Source: Loxodes magnus
Taxonomy: Eukaryota > Ciliophora > Karyorelictea > Loxodida > Loxodidae
Direction: 5' to 3'
DNA: 64,000 nt
Assembly (NCBI GenBank): GCA_946699065.1
Contig: CAMPDV010001026.1
Coordinates: 62,001 to 126,000 of the forward strand
Position 1 is the stretch's first letter; every line of letters begins with the position of its first letter. The translations under genes and the position numbers were made by a program. Shown here piece by piece: positions 1 through 12,649 of this stretch. The notes beneath the pieces are model-generated. The model had not been told where the DNA came from, ran no database searches, and was given only the letters and a program-made list of their open reading frames with translations.

Positions 1-1090
1 ATATCAGGATGTAATTTCGAGTATCATTACTGTAGTAATCAATTGAGAGTGTGGAAGGAATGAATACTTTATTAAAACATTATGATATTAAAATATTTTA
101 AGTAATTAAATCTAATCTAAATGACATCTTTATGTATAAACAGATTTTTCGATCATTTATTCTTCCAAAAGTAGAATATGGTTCAGAAGTAATTCCTTGA
201 GCTATCATTCGTTGAATTAAAATAATTAAAAATAATATTAAGACAAGCTAAAGAAAAGGAGCAAGATAGGCTTTATAATGTCCGATTAGACATTTAATGA
301 ATTTCGTTTCATAGATCTAAATTTTTTACCGTTTGGATACTACATTGCAATTAAATACATAAACACCTATATCAAAATAAAATTAGAAACCTAATTAAAA
401 CCTGATTCAGATATTATTTTTCTTTTTAATAGATCTAAGAGTGATAACGTATACTATTTTAAAATTATTTAGAAGTTATCCAAATACTTTAAATAAATTT
501 AAAAATACTTATGAAAGAAATCATTATCAAAGAATCTAAAGCTTTATACCAAGATACAGTAATTCAGATGAGCAATATGCTTACAGCAAGCTTTTATTTT
601 TGGAGAATTTTAAAACAATACAGAAAAGTTTTTTATTGTATATATACAACACTTAACAAGAGTAAAAAAGAGAAATAGATTCAATATGCAAACTAAGAAC
701 TTTCTTTACAATTTTTAATATGATATTAAAAAAAGTATTTAAGATAAAGCATTCAGAATTTTGCAATTGTTGAGAATTCTATACATTCGAACATATTCAA
801 CAATGTAAATCTCTAAAAGATTTAATTGAAGAATTTAAAGATTTCAAAAACTATGATTTACTCAAACTGGTGAACTTATAATTAAAGTTGTCTTAATCAA
901 AATTTTCCAATCCGAAAATAGTTAGAACAGATAGATTTTAGGATAAATGCTAACATAAAAACTTATTTGAAGAATATATCTAATTATTTAACAAAATGAC
1001 GAATTTTTATAAGAATTATTGAACTAAGAAAGCTTCGAAAGCTACAATGATGAAGAAGAGTAAAAAGAATAGGAGTAAGATAATTTACCA
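1..1090 (+). pseudogene. LINE reverse transcriptase, C-terminal part (5' end outside window)
   Basis: Read with UAR as Gln and UGA as Trp, one frame (codons starting at position 3) is open from the window edge. It shows the end of the RT domain, including SFILPKVEYGSEVIPW near 150-210, the usual thumb motif of non-LTR RTs. It then runs through a basic linker to ICKLRT and a C-terminal Cys-His motif C-x-C-x7-H-x3-C near 765-810, followed by a leucine and lysine rich end. This order (thumb, KLRT, CCHC) is typical of LINE ORF2 C-termini. The catalytic palm lies to the left of the window. The last part (about 1030-1130) reads better as an acidic stretch in another frame, so the copy is probably damaged. 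RT identity is well supported; the exact end is not. Confidence 0.7.
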
Positions 1091-1394
1091 GTAATTATAT
1101 TAATCTTACTTATTACCTATATGAAAATATATTAAGAACATATTATCTATTATTATTGTTTTGGCTTCTTTATGGACGTATAGAAACATTATGTTTTAAG
1201 CATAGTATCAAGGTATAAATTTTATTAAATTGCCATAAGCTATAATTATTGATAAAAAAGTATAATATTCAAATTCTTTTCTATGCATTATTTATTTCTA
1301 GCTAATTTTTTTTTAATTTTACTTTTCTAATCCAAAAAATTTTAAAAGCTATTGTTTAATTTTTTTTATAAGTATTGAATAATTAAATAAAAAG

Positions 1395-1735
1395 TAATAA
1401 ATAATAAATAAGATTAGAGAGCGCGTAGAACCTAAAAAGGCGCATAGCTCTTTAATAAAAATTTTTAAAGTTAAAAAAAATCTTTTTTGAAGTCTTCAAC
1501 AGTGCTAGCATTCCTTTGTGAGTCTTGTCTTCTATAGAACCGTTATCGGAAAGCTCCCTAATAGACCTTAGTATCTGCATGTTTCATTAATAACATTACT
1601 TGATGCCTCTTCAATCTTTTTCTTCTCCCTTGGTTCCTCCAAGATTCTTGTTCGTTTTTCTCCCATGAGTACTTCCTGGAAACAGATCCAAAGTCAATGA
1701 CAGTATGAGGATTGCTCATACTGATTGTTTATTTT
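1395..1735 (-). mobile_element. LINE 3' end, copy B1 (ORF C-terminus, UTR, 3' hairpin, AAAT tail)
   Basis: On the minus strand this carries a conserved coding tail (IEEASS, RFYRRQ, NASTVE in pieces, with one frameshift) shared with 26890-27138. A short AT-rich UTR and a 33-34 nt hairpin at 1418-1451 follow, then AAT/AAAT simple sequence at 1395-1410. The hairpin is the 3' end shared by families A, D and E. It may be the 3' part of the same element as the ORF1 relic at 2400-2828, which lies upstream in the same orientation. Confidence 0.6.
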
Positions 1736-2399
1736 ATAATAAAGGAATCAATATGTTGAAAGGGAAATTAGTATTAAGTTATTATTAAAATTTATTAAAT
1801 ATTTTTACTGCTAAAAGTTTTAGAGAGAGGTAAATAGGCTATAAAAATGTGAAGATTTAGGAAAGAGGGGCAAGTGCTTAAAAGTCGAAATCACAGTTTT
1901 TATTCTGAATGCAAAGTGTTTTAAGTAAATTAAGAAAGATAAAGAAGTATAATTTTTTAAAAGTTTTTTAGAATATTAAAAGGTTTTCATTAATAAAAGT
2001 TTTGTGACGAGAAAAAAGTGCTAAAAATTTAAAAAATTTAAAATTTTGGAAAAAATAACATTTTTAAAAGGTAAAGTAAGGAAGTTCTACTTAATGTTCT
2101 AAGTCGTAATAATTTTATAAAATGTGTAAAGATTTTAAATTCATTTTTTTTTAAATAAATGAAATAAGAATTTTTTAATTTAAAATTATTTAATATTAAA
2201 AGAAATTATTTATTGAGCTAAAGAGATTATGAGTTTTATAAATTGAAATATAGGTTGAAGATAAAATTAGTAGCAATATTTCTCGCTTTGCGTTTCAACT
2301 TGAGAGAGTTTTGCAGATGGAATAGAGTAGTATAAAAGGGGATGAAAAAAGAAAAAAGGGACTAAGTAAAAAGGTTAAATGTGATTAGTAATATATAGC

Positions 2400-2828
2400 A
2401 TAATAAAGGTAAAATATTTTTGAGTAAGGATATAAAAATTATTTCTTCATAACTTTGAGTAAGTCATCAAATTATTTATTCATATCCTTAATCTTGCTTA
2501 TTAAGGACTAATATTGCTTTAACCATTTCTTCCTTAGTCATTCCAAGGATTTGCTCCTTGTTTAAGTCACCAAGATCAATATAGGAGTTAAATATCTTAA
2601 ATTAGGTTTTGAATTCGCTGATTTTCTGTTTTTGGTAATTCTTCAGTCAAGATTGTCGCTTGTTGATTTTTCAATGGTTTCATTAAGAAATTGTTAATGC
2701 TTAATTTTGTGTGTTTTAAGAAGAAGATTATGTTATTAAAGAAGGTTTGTGATATAGAATTGACACTTCTGACTAGCTTCCTGTTATTAGGAGATGGTAA
2801 AATAGCCTTCTTGAATACATCTTCCATT
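2400..2828 (-). pseudogene. retroelement ORF1 relic (copy h), frameshifted
   Basis: It begins with an ATG at 2827 and the N-terminal signature of the ORF1 family seen repeatedly here: FKKAILPSPNNRK. After about 75 codons the frame shifts. The downstream frame reads LGDLNKEQILGMTKEEMVKA followed by a short coiled-coil-like stretch, which corresponds to the MSMEQLIRIVLNLQEEV segment of the copy at 24810. The zinc knuckle present in other copies is not found. The frameshift and missing C-terminus make this a decayed copy. Function in the family: probably the nucleic-acid-binding ORF1/Gag-like protein of a non-LTR element (inference from the CCHC knuckles in sister copies). Confidence 0.6.
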
Positions 2829-2904
2829 TTTTAATATTTAATAGTAAATAATTTTATAGAAAAATAATGATAAATCTACAAAATAAAGATCCAGCAAAAA
2901 TTAA

Positions 2905-3330
2905 TAAATAAAGATTATTTCAGAGAACGTAGAACCTCATTGGCGCGCAGCTCTTTCAATATTAATATTTAATAATAAGAAAAATGTTCTCATGTTTCTT
3001 GTTAAAATTCTAGAAGCCCAATGAGTCATATCAGCTTCTCCAAATAGGGAATCTTCTTATTAAAATTTATTCTTAAATCTTTAGTCAAATGCTTCAGTCT
3101 TCTTGAATAGGGTCCAAATAAGAATTAGTTATTAATTCATTAATTATAAGACCCGTCAGTTAAACTTGCATATTGTTCGAGAGAATCCTCGGGGTAAGTT
3201 AGGCATGTCTCAACTGAGCTTATCCACCCTTCCCCGTGGTGGCATCTAGTGCGAGATTACTCGCAATGCAGTATACAATGCACCAGATTACCTACTAGTT
3301 TTTCTGACGCGACCTTCATCCATTTTATAT
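2905..3330 (-). mobile_element. structured non-autonomous element, family A copy 1
   Basis: About 420 bp, sense on the minus strand. The 3' end is the shared hairpin at 2922-2954 flanked outward by AAATAAA. The 5' part contains a compact cluster of hairpins (GCGAG-UAAU-CUCGC and others) and a CCACC/GGGTGG stem. Four further long copies lie at 12270, 44700, 45800 and 52146, and diverged pieces at 9225 and 11305. No coding potential is evident. It is SINE-like in size and structure but lacks a recognisable tRNA, 5S or 7SL head. Confidence 0.7.
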
Positions 3331-3447
3331 ATATAATATGATTTATTTCAAATCAATAGTTTAATTTATAATTCAAACAAATCTCTTTTCTTTTTTTCTT
3401 TTCTCCATAGTTAAAGCTTGAGTAAGAAAATAAATTAGTTTGCAACT

Positions 3448-4066
3448 ATGAAAAAAGAAATGAGTTAGTTTGGATAGAAACCAGAAATTCTTTGCATTAA
3501 GTGCGTGAAGTAATTTGGAAGTTTAGCTTGCTTTCTTTAAAGTCTTTTATATAAATAAAAGGAAATCCTAATCTCTAACAAAATATCCTATATGAGTTAA
3601 AGGAAATGGATTTACAAAAGCAAAAGAAAGTATATATAATTTAGGAGGATTTACAGAAGCTATAAGCAAAGACATTTATCAATATTCATATATAAAAGAT
3701 GATTTATTTAAAGTAGAAATAACTCTTAATCCTTGGTCTCAATTCATTCAAAGATAACTTGAATAAAAGCTAGAATCTATTTTTTTCGATGAATATTAGT
3801 GTTATAAGAGAATTGCTTAAAAAAATCAAATAAATAATAAATATGGACCAAATAATTCAATCCAAACTGGAGAATATCCTAATTTTTAACCTTTATTAAG
3901 TAAAATAATTATATACAACTATTCAATAAGAAGTATTACTTATTTGGTTAAGAAATAAATAAAAAAGAATGGAAAAGTTTCAAATAATGAATAAACTTTA
4001 AATTAAACAATAAATTATTTAACTTAAACTAAAAAATTTAATTTTAAACTGAAAATTTTTTCCTGA
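3448..4066 (+). CDS. hypothetical protein, 5' exon structure unresolved
   Basis: From the ATG, the first ~25 codons read well (MSQFGQKPEILCIKCVKQFG). A second frame, open from about 3570, reads VKGNGFTKAKESIYNLGGFT, then a balanced stretch with NPWSQFIQRQLEQKLE and TGEYPNFQPLLSK, and ends at a UGA (4064-4066). Joining the two needs an intron whose length is 1 modulo 3; a GT...AG pair of 22 nt near 3512-3533 would do, but this is not verified. No known domain was recognised. Composition (Gly, Pro, Asp, Trp present) argues for real coding sequence rather than AT-rich noise. Confidence 0.35.
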
Positions 4067-4739
4067 ATTATAATATTAAAAATTAACTATTAGCATTTAA
4101 TTTAAAGTATAGTTATTCCATTATTAAAGTATATTTATTACAAAGTAATTTATTTTGATATAATAAATGAAATATTAAAATCTTATATTTTTTATTTTTT
4201 ATCCAGTTTAATTATTTATGTTGAAAATTGTGAAATAACTAAAACTTTAATTTAGTCAATAAAATTTAATTAAACTGCTAAAATTTTTTTTCTTTACCAA
4301 ATTTTTATAATTTTTTTGACATTTTTAGTTAAAAATAAGTTATTATTAAGCTTTCGTTTTTTTTATTTTTTTAAGAAAAAATATTATAAATATTGATAGC
4401 AATATATCATATTTACTTTTTGAAATTAAAAGAATAAAATTAACCATAATTAAATAATTATAAATTTATAAAATAGTTCATTAAAAATTTCTTAATGATT
4501 GTATAAGATAAAATATTGGCTATTTCTCTTTTTACAAATCTATATTTAGTCCTATTTAATTTGTTAAAATACAAGTCTTTTCAAATGATAGTATTAAAAT
4601 ATTTTATTGATAAATATTATGATTTTTAGAATCAAAAAACCTTTATTTTTGCTAATAACCTATTTTTATAAAATTTAAAATACAGATTTAAAATATAGAA
4701 TAACTAAATTTAATTTTTATTAATCATTAATCGTTAAAA
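4067..4739. other. AT-rich stretch without a recognised gene
   Basis: Runs of A and T with no motif, balanced reading frame or repeat family that I can support. Confidence 0.5.
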
Positions 4740-5771
4740 TAACTGTTCACCTTCCGGCTTAATTGAAGTTTTAAATGAATAATATTTCTGTTCTGCATGT
4801 TCGTTCCTTGCTTTGCTCTTTTTCCTTGATTTCTCTCTTTTGAATAATCTGAGTTGAGAATTTATTTTTTTCCGGATTCTTCCATTTCCAAATGGAAATA
4901 ATTCCGACGCTTGCTATTTCAGTTGCTATTAGTTAACATTTCTCAAGATATTCATTCTTATTTTTCTATTGGGTACATTTCCGCCATAAATGTCAAGTGC
5001 TGCTGCAAATATAGCATCTTTTTCTTGCTCTCGGAAATGTCTTTTCTTGTTTCTCTATTTCCATTGGAGTTCCTTATGAAGGTTTCTACATGTTTTCTTC
5101 TTTTAATTTGAGTCTTGAATCTAATTTTACTCAGTTTTTCTCGTCTTGCTCTTGCATTACTCAAATATAATTCTCTAAACTTGCCATTTGCTCATAAACT
5201 CCCACCCTTGCTCTTCGATCTACCATAAGGACTTCATCATCATCTTCATGATTTATCAAATTCTGACTTAATGCAAACATCTCTTGCTTCTAGGAGTTTA
5301 ATTCCTCTTCGATTTTTTTATGTTTCTAATAAGTTGATGAATAATCTGCTTCATCTACTCAGAGTCCATTCGTTCTATTTCGGTATTGTCTAAATAAAAG
5401 GTATTAGGATCTATATTGAATTATCTTACTTTACTTTATTCGTTTATTTTTTATTTTTTCGTTATTATTTTAATTGATTCAGTTGAGTGGTTTCTTTTTT
5501 CAGTTTTCAATGGAGGTGTTGAGAGCTGTGTTAACTTTTCTGTTCTGATTTTTTTATCTCAGTTCTTACTTGTCTTTTGATGGAAAAAATCTGCTTTATT
5601 TTAATTTGTAGGAGTTAGTATTTTTTATAAGTTCTTCTAATCTATTAGATAGTTCTGGTTATTTTTATTAAGAAAAGCGTTAAGTTGAAGAAAGCATGAT
5701 GAGAATATATGTTTCTGGTTTTCTCTTCTGTTCTGAGGAGTTGGTAAAAAACCCTTCTTGAAGTGAGTTTT
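4740..5771 (-). pseudogene. retroelement ORF1 (copy a) with CCHC zinc knuckle
   Basis: The N-terminal family signature reads HFKKGFLPTPQNRRENQ at about 5765-5715 but lacks an initiating ATG. The middle is Gln/Asn/Lys rich and includes MDSEQMKQIIHQLIRN, the equivalent of the coiled-coil start in other copies. A perfect knuckle C-x2-C-x4-H-x4-C (CYICSSTWHLWRKC) sits at 4975-5016 and uses UGA for its Trp. The three segments are not all in one frame, so the copy is frameshifted. Family role: Gag-like RNA-binding ORF1 of a LINE (inferred). A shorter uninterrupted frame covering 4958-5164 on the same strand overlaps the knuckle in the wrong frame and is spurious. Confidence 0.6.
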
Positions 5772-7030
5772 TTTATATTATATTATATAATTTATTTTTT
5801 ATATTTAAAAATAAAAAAGGCATAAAAATAATGGTTAGCTATCTAATATACAAGAAATATAGTTATTATTAAACGTTTTTAGGGTAGCCTTTTAAATCTA
5901 TCTTAAGAATTTTATAATAATAATAATTTATATTTTGTGTTTTTTGCCAATATTTAAGCAATAATAACCACTATGCTATAAATTTTAACTAAGACAGCAA
6001 AAAATGTTTTAAAATATTTCCAATAATTTTTGAGAAAATGATTATAATTTAAATTTCTATTTTCGTATTTATTTCAATCAAGTTAAAAGTATATGGTAAT
6101 CTTTTCTATTTAATTTAAGGATATTTTATTTTATCATTAAAAAGTTAGATAGAATTTATTTTAAAAATATATCTTCAACTTCGAGATTTAGAAACGAAGA
6201 AATAAACAAATTTTAGAAATTAAAAAATAAAACTATCTCATTAAATTATTAGCTATCATTTTAATTCACCTTAGAGGTATTACTTTAGAGTTACGCTATT
6301 TTATGATTAATTAAATTTGGAAGAAATCATCAAATTTCAATTTTTATAATAAGATCAAAATTTTACTATCAGAAACAAAATAAATATAAAAAGTTGAAAA
6401 ATTCATTTTTTTGTAAAAATTGAAGCAAATTCATCAATCAAGTTTGCAAATTTTTGAAATAGAAAAGATTAAGCAAAAAAGTAATTATAGTGTAATAATA
6501 TTCTAAATACATTTAATAATTTTGCATTATAAAAGTGTTTAAATTATTAAACTTATTTTAAAAATATATGTAGATGTTTAACACTGATTGCTGCTAGATC
6601 ATTTCATTATTTTATTTATCTTATATAAATAGATTATTTTTAATTAATATTTCATTAATTCTTTGAATAAATTTTAAAGCATTTTAGCTTATAGCAAAAC
6701 CTTGGGTTGATAACGCATAAAATTAATTTCACTATGTGTAATTTTTAGTCAAAAATTGACAGAAAATTAAAGATGAAATATTTAAATTAAATAAAAGGAT
6801 TTAAATTGAATAATTAAGTTCTAGTAATAATGTACTTTATAAGGATAGTTAATAAATAAATTATTTTAGTTATTTATTTCTCTTGTAATTAAAATTACTT
6901 TCAATTCGTTTGATGAGTCACTTCTGATAAACATTAAAGAAAGTTATAAAATAAAAAATGGAAAATAAAGAAATATAGTTTATTAAATGTATTTTTTTAC
7001 GAAAAATTTAAGAAAAAGAAATTCTTTACT
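5772..7030. other. AT-rich stretch without a recognised gene
   Basis: No motif-supported reading frame, RNA gene or repeat copy was found. Composition is uniformly AT-rich. Confidence 0.45.
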
Positions 7031-7031
7031 C

Positions 7032-7072
7032 GGTAGAATTCCGATTTTTATTTTTAAATACGAAATTCTACC
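7032..7072. repeat. inverted repeat with 17-nt loop
   Basis: GGTAGAATTCCG and CGAAATTCTACC are inverted copies with one mismatch in 12, separated by 17 nt. It lies 80 bp upstream of the WD40 frame. Role unknown. Confidence 0.5.
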
Positions 7073-7151
7073 CAACTTGTGTTTTTTTAAACTTGAAAGA
7101 TTAATTAAATACGACAAAACTTAAGGTAATTATTAATATTCAGACTAAATC

Positions 7152-7889
7152 ATGAGATGAAGTTCGTATTCTGTATACTCTGTAGCTTTTTCCCCTGATT
7201 AAAAATATCTCATATTGGGAAGTGCTGATAATACGATAAAGGTATAGGATTTAACAACTGGCCAATTAAAGTGAACTTTATAGGGGCATTTAAATTGGGT
7301 GAACTCTGTAGCAATATCAAGTGATCAGAAATGAATCGTATCGGGAAGTTTAGATAAGACGATAAAGATATGGGACTTTACAACTGGTTAGTTAAGAGAT
7401 ACTTTGTAGGGACATGCAGATTCTGTATTTTCTGTAGCGATATCAAGTGATAAGAAATGAATTGTATCGGGGAGTTTTAAAGAAATTAAAGTTTGGTCCC
7501 TTACAACGGGTTAGTTAAAGAATACTATGTAGGGACATACGGATTGGATAAACTCTTTAGTGATATCAAACGACCAGAAATGAATCGTATCGGGAAGTGG
7601 AGATAAGACTATAAAGATATGGGACTTTGCAACTGGTTAGTGCTTCCGAACTCTCTCTGGACACTTAAGTGGTGTATCAAGTATTTAGCTTAGTAATTAT
7701 TCAAGTGTTATAATTTCTGGATCATGGGACGAGTCAATCAAGATATGGAAATTTAAGACAGGTGAATGTATATAGACTCTTAAAGGAAATTTAAAAGAAA
7801 TATTATCTATAGCTTTTAGTAAAGATAATAAATGAATTGCGACTGGAGCGAAGTATGGTATTGTGAGAAAATTGAAGATAGTAAGTTGA
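7152..7889 (+). CDS. WD40-repeat protein, probably 5'-truncated paralogue of the kinase-WD40 gene
   Basis: 245 codons from an ATG to UGA encode six WD40 blades, each of the form [15 protein letters not shown]...[12 protein letters not shown]...TLQGH. Trp in DQKWIVSGS is UGA in several blades. The blades are closely similar to those of the gene at 28068, but there is no kinase domain and the first blade is missing, so the propeller is one blade short. The third blade lacks one residue (SGSFKEIKVW) and the fifth is diverged. The frame stays open upstream into sequence without WD similarity. Either a small WD-only gene or a truncated duplicate; I favour the latter. A WD40 propeller would serve as a protein-binding scaffold. 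Confidence 0.65.
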
Positions 7890-8605
7890 GAGCATGCATT
7901 AACCTTTAAACTTTAAATTTTACGATTTAAGAAGTTAATTATAATAATTAGGTAAAAGTTTATTAAACATTTAAACTATGTACAAAAGTTTCAAAAATAT
8001 TAAATAATTAAATAAAATATTTACACAAGGTATATGATTATATTTATCTTTGGGATTGCTTTATTATTTAGTATTCTATAATAAATAATTTAAATATATA
8101 ATACAGAATTTTATGATTTAAATTTGGTAAAGTATTTAAAATAAAGTATAAGAATAATAAATTTAAAATTTTTATTTAAAACTAATTATCTTTTAAAGAA
8201 AGCTTTCCTATCCTTTTTTTATTAATTGAAATATAAATACTAATTGATTATAATTTTAAAAGCTAAAAATTAAAAGCGATTGATTTTTAATGAAAATATT
8301 ATATGTTATTTTAAAAAATCGGCTATTTTTTTGGACTTTTTCCTCAGCGAAAAACACTATAGAAAAAAATTTATGATTGAATTTAGAAATTTTGACTTTA
8401 ATTAAAATTTTTTCGGGATTTTTAAAAGAAAACTTAAAATTTTTTATTACTGTAATTTATTTTATTTTAGTATAAATAAAAAGTTGTTTTGATCTATATA
8501 TTTTTTAAAATAGCTATTTGAATATTTTGTTTTATTTATAAAGGTTTATTTTTTAATTTCATATTGTCTTTTTTTAAAATCCATAAAATCGTATAAAAGT
8601 TTCAA

Positions 8606-8930
8606 ATATTTTAAATTGATTTAAAGAAATTTCTGAAGCACTAAGATATGTAAAAAGATGTAGAAGTAATAAAAAAATGAAATATTAAGTCTAGAGAAAT
8701 CCAAAAAATTAAAAAATTATTTAGAAAAAAAGTAATTTTTTTTGAATTAATTAGATATTAAATAATCGAAAATCTCCTAAGCATGAACTATTAAATGCTT
8801 ATTCATAAAGTATCGAAAATTTATTTTTAACTGAAGATGATTTAATTAAATTTCTATAAAACATTATTCAATTTAAAAGAATGTTATACATTGATTTTTT
8901 AAATCAAAATAAATATAATGGAAAATAAAT
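8606..8930 (+). CDS. possible coding fragment, unknown
   Basis: A frame of about 105 codons has unusually balanced composition for this DNA: EISEALRYVKRCRSNKK, then NNRKSPKHELLNAYSQSIEN and LFLTEDDLIKFLQNIIQFKR. No start, stop or domain can be assigned. It is either an exon of an unrecognised gene or a relic. Confidence 0.3.
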
Positions 8931-9224
8931 AAAATAATATGTTATTACTATTATTAATTTCACCAAGATTAAAATAAAAACATTTCAATTTTTATCAATA
9001 TTCTAGTCATTTTTCTAGCTTCACCTAGTTTCTTTATCATATTTTCTTATTTTCACCGTTTTTTAAATCAAAATTGATTACCTTCTTTCTTTAAATTATT
9101 GCTATTCTTTTTGAAGTCTGTAGTTAGAAGGAATTAAAAGATATTCTGTTATTTGTACCACATAACAAAGTCGAATTTAATTTATTTAAACAAAAATTAT
9201 ATCTGATCTCAGTCATATCTTTAG

Positions 9225-9455
9225 ACTCTTTCTAATTCCTATCTAGTTTGTGATATGAGAAAACAGGAAAATCTTTAGACCTGATCTTCAGTATTCCCTA
9301 ATCACTTCTCGTAATGTTAGAAAGAATTTTCTAGTAAGTAAGATTTATCCCACAAAGGACACGTCCTTAATTATCCGTGGTGGTATATATTACAAGAGTA
9401 CTTGTTGTGTTGTCTACACTACACTGGATTATCTATTTGCAAGAGTTCATCTTCT
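9225..9455 (-). mobile_element. family A element, diverged 5' part (copy 6)
   Basis: On the minus strand it keeps the order of the family A head: an H1-like region, hairpin ACAAG-UACU-CUUGU, then ACCACCACGG. The hairpin stem differs from other copies by paired changes (G-C to A-T at two positions), so the structure is preserved although the sequence is not. The 3' hairpin and tail are missing. Confidence 0.45.
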
Positions 9456-11300
9456 TTTTTCAATTATTAATAAATTTATAAATCGATTCACATATTTAAA
9501 AATAAAAAAAACCTTTAAAGTTTATTTCAGCATCATAAACATGTAAAATTAAAAAAATAATAATAACAAATCTATTTTATCTAAGCATTTATAAATATTT
9601 ATAGTATTAAATCTGCTAAATAAATTCACAAGAAACCTAATATTTTGCATAACATATACAAGAAAATTTAAATTTGCATTTAAAAGATTTCTTAATCTAA
9701 CCTGTAGTAGAGTAAACTTGAAATCGCTCTTAATTTAGCATAAATTACAAAAATTTATAAAAAATTGATCATGTAAAAAACTCAAGTCATTTAAAAATTT
9801 TAGGTATATAAAAATTACAAGTAGAAGAACAATAAACAAAAACTAAAAAAATAAAGAAAATAAATTATTTTTCCCAAAAAAGATTGATAAACAGTAAAAG
9901 AAAGATGATATACGAAAGAAGCTAGGAAAACTTTAAATTGTAAACTTGTGTTTAAAATTTTTAATTTAAATTATTACGGTTTTGCTTGCTCTTTTATTTT
10001 TTATAAAATAAGTTTTTGTTCTTTTTTATGTATTTATTTTATTTCATAAAATTGGTATTTTAATCTATTATAATTTTTCATTTATTTATTCTTTTTAAAA
10101 GATAAATTTAAATTAAATGCGAAAACTTTATAATAACTTTTTTTTCTGAAATGTTTTAGTATGTAAAATTTTGCAATATAAGTATTACAGTTTTCTTTTA
10201 TTAAAACGATATTTCAGCAAAAGTATTTTTTAATGAAATTAAAACATCAATTTTCTAACCATTTTTATTGTTTTTACTTTAGTAATGAAAAATTAGAAAA
10301 TGATATATTTATACTAATTTGCCTTTTATTTAGAAAAAATTTAATTTAATTTTGATTAAAATCTTTTAGAGTTTTACTTTAAGTTTATATTTATTATTAC
10401 ATTACAAAAACTACTTATCTTTTGAAAAAAAAAGTTATTTTCTTTCTCTATTTTTAATCTAATTTAAAAATATAATTTCTTTAAAAAGACTTACAAAGAG
10501 AAAATTACAAAATTAAAATAAGCTTACTTTAGTTACCTTTCATATTTATAACTCTTCAGAAAAGTAAGATTAAAACTAGAAATTTAAATTCAAATAAATC
10601 TTAATATCTATTTTATCTAATATATCATTCCTAAATATTTTTATTAAAAAAACCAAAAATAGAAGAAAAAAATATTAGTATATCTATTTTTAAACTTATG
10701 AAAAATACTGCTTCATGCAACAAATCTTCGAATTTCTAGCTTTTCTTCTTTTTTAAGTAATTTGTCAAAAACTTATCTCAAAAAAAGTAATTTTTTGTTT
10801 CGAAATAATTCAAATTAATAAAGTTCAAAATTCGGAAGAATTTCATCTAAAAATAATAAAAAAGTTTTCTTTGAAAACATTTAAAATTTAACAAAAAGAA
10901 TCTCCCGCTAGAATTGAAATAGTTTTAAAAAATAAGGTAAAAATTATAGAAAATTAAAATTTAAGTAGTAATTAAAAAATAAAATGTGCACAGAGGAAAT
11001 TAAATTTAGGAAAAAAGTAAAGTAATATTAAATAAAAAAGTTACTATTAAAACATATGTATAAAGATGAAAAAATTTAAAAGATAAATAATTTGAGAGAG
11101 CTTGTAAAAAATAAAAGAACTAAAATTGTTAATAAAAAAGTACTCTAAAAAGTTAAATGGTGTACTATACTAGACGTAGGCGTAGATTTTATATGCAATT
11201 CTTTTATGCCAATTTTGAATCATGTCTTTTAAATAAAGAAATATCCTTTGGCTTGTTAGGTCGATGTGGTTCAAAAATCTAAAATAATTTTAATAAATAG
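9456..11300. other. AT-rich stretch without a recognised gene
   Basis: No supported feature. Homopolymer-rich sequence with no motif. Confidence 0.45.
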
Positions 11301-11304
11301 ATCC

Positions 11305-11350
11305 TCCATTTGAGAAGCTGACTTGACTCATTGGATGGCTAGAATAAAGT
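11305..11350 (+). repeat. family A fragment
   Basis: Matches the middle of family A copies (CTCCATTTGAGAAGCTGAC followed by TGACTCATTGG). Too short to say more. Confidence 0.4.
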
Positions 11351-12269
11351 ATGAAATTTTAGAACACTTTTTTTGTAAAAACTGATTCATATTAGACAAG
11401 ATGAACTTTATTAAATGTCCAAATAATTTATCTATCACATTTATAGCAAATCATATATATTAGTCGCGGGGACTAATTTTTAATATTTTTTATTGTCTGT
11501 CAATGTGAGTCATCACAATTTCTTTGAAATACCATGCCTCCTCAAAACAAATTGATATAAATAAATTAAAGAAAAAAAGGATTATAAGAAACTATAGACA
11601 GAGAAATAAGTTAAAAATAGAAAAAGATAATAGCTTTTGAAATACTTTATAAGCAACGAATCAATTTAAAAAAGAAAATGAATAAATGTATGGAATTTTT
11701 TTTATTTCAGTAAAAATTATTAAAGATAAAACTTTTTGACTAAATAAATTAAGAAATGTTTTCAAAAGTAAATAACCTTAATTACCTATCAATGCTGCCA
11801 AATTTTTTCGAAGTGCTCAATTAAAAAATTAATTTTCTGTTTTCTTTATTTCTCTTAAATTATTTGTCTACTATTTCCTTCTTTTATATCCTTCATATTT
11901 TCATGTCCCTTAATGAGCTTGCAAGAACCTATAATGACTATTAAGTTATTTTTATTGCTCAGATTTTTAATCAATTTGTTATTTAGGCCAATAACTTGTT
12001 AGACATTTCTATCAAATTTCAAAAATATTCTGTTTTTTTTAATTATATCATCACTTAAGAATTATCAAACTTTAACTTCTTTATCTTTTTAACTAAAGCT
12101 TGCTTTTATAAAACTCTTTAATAGTTGATTTAAATAAAACAGTAACTCGCTTTTTATTGTATTTCTTTACTTGTCTACTTGAAGAAACATTTTTTAATAA
12201 AGGATGCTCGTTTTTAAATAAGCATAAAACACAAAGCCAATTTAAGTTTAAAATAGGTTTGAAGCAAAC

Positions 12270-12600
12270 TTAATATTTTTTGTTGTCATGCTAAACATGC
12301 AATGAATTACGTTAGCTTCTCCAAATAGGGAATTTACTTATAAAATACTATTCTAGAATTTTGAACTAAAATGCTCCAGTCTTCTTGAATAAGATCCAAT
12401 TAGAATTAGTAATCAAGTTATTAGCTGGACCGTCAGTTAAACGTTCATATTACTATTAAGGACCCTCGGGTAAGTTAAGTTTTTCTCTTCCAATCTTGTC
12501 CACTCTTCTCGTGGTGGCTTCTAGTGTGAGATTGCTCGCAATGGAGTAAACACTTTCCAGATTACCTACTAGTTCTCACGACCACAGCCAACATCCATAT
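12270..12600 (-). mobile_element. family A element, copy 2 (3' hairpin lost)
   Basis: Clear similarity over the body and 5' head (GGTAATCTGG, GCGAGCAATCTC, CCACCACGAG on the minus strand), but no recognisable 3' hairpin or AAAT tail at the left end. Hairpin H1 has mismatches. Old copy. Confidence 0.6.
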
Positions 12601-12649
12601 TTTTTATATAATATAAAACCTTATCCTTTAGAGAGTCTAATAGTCTTAT

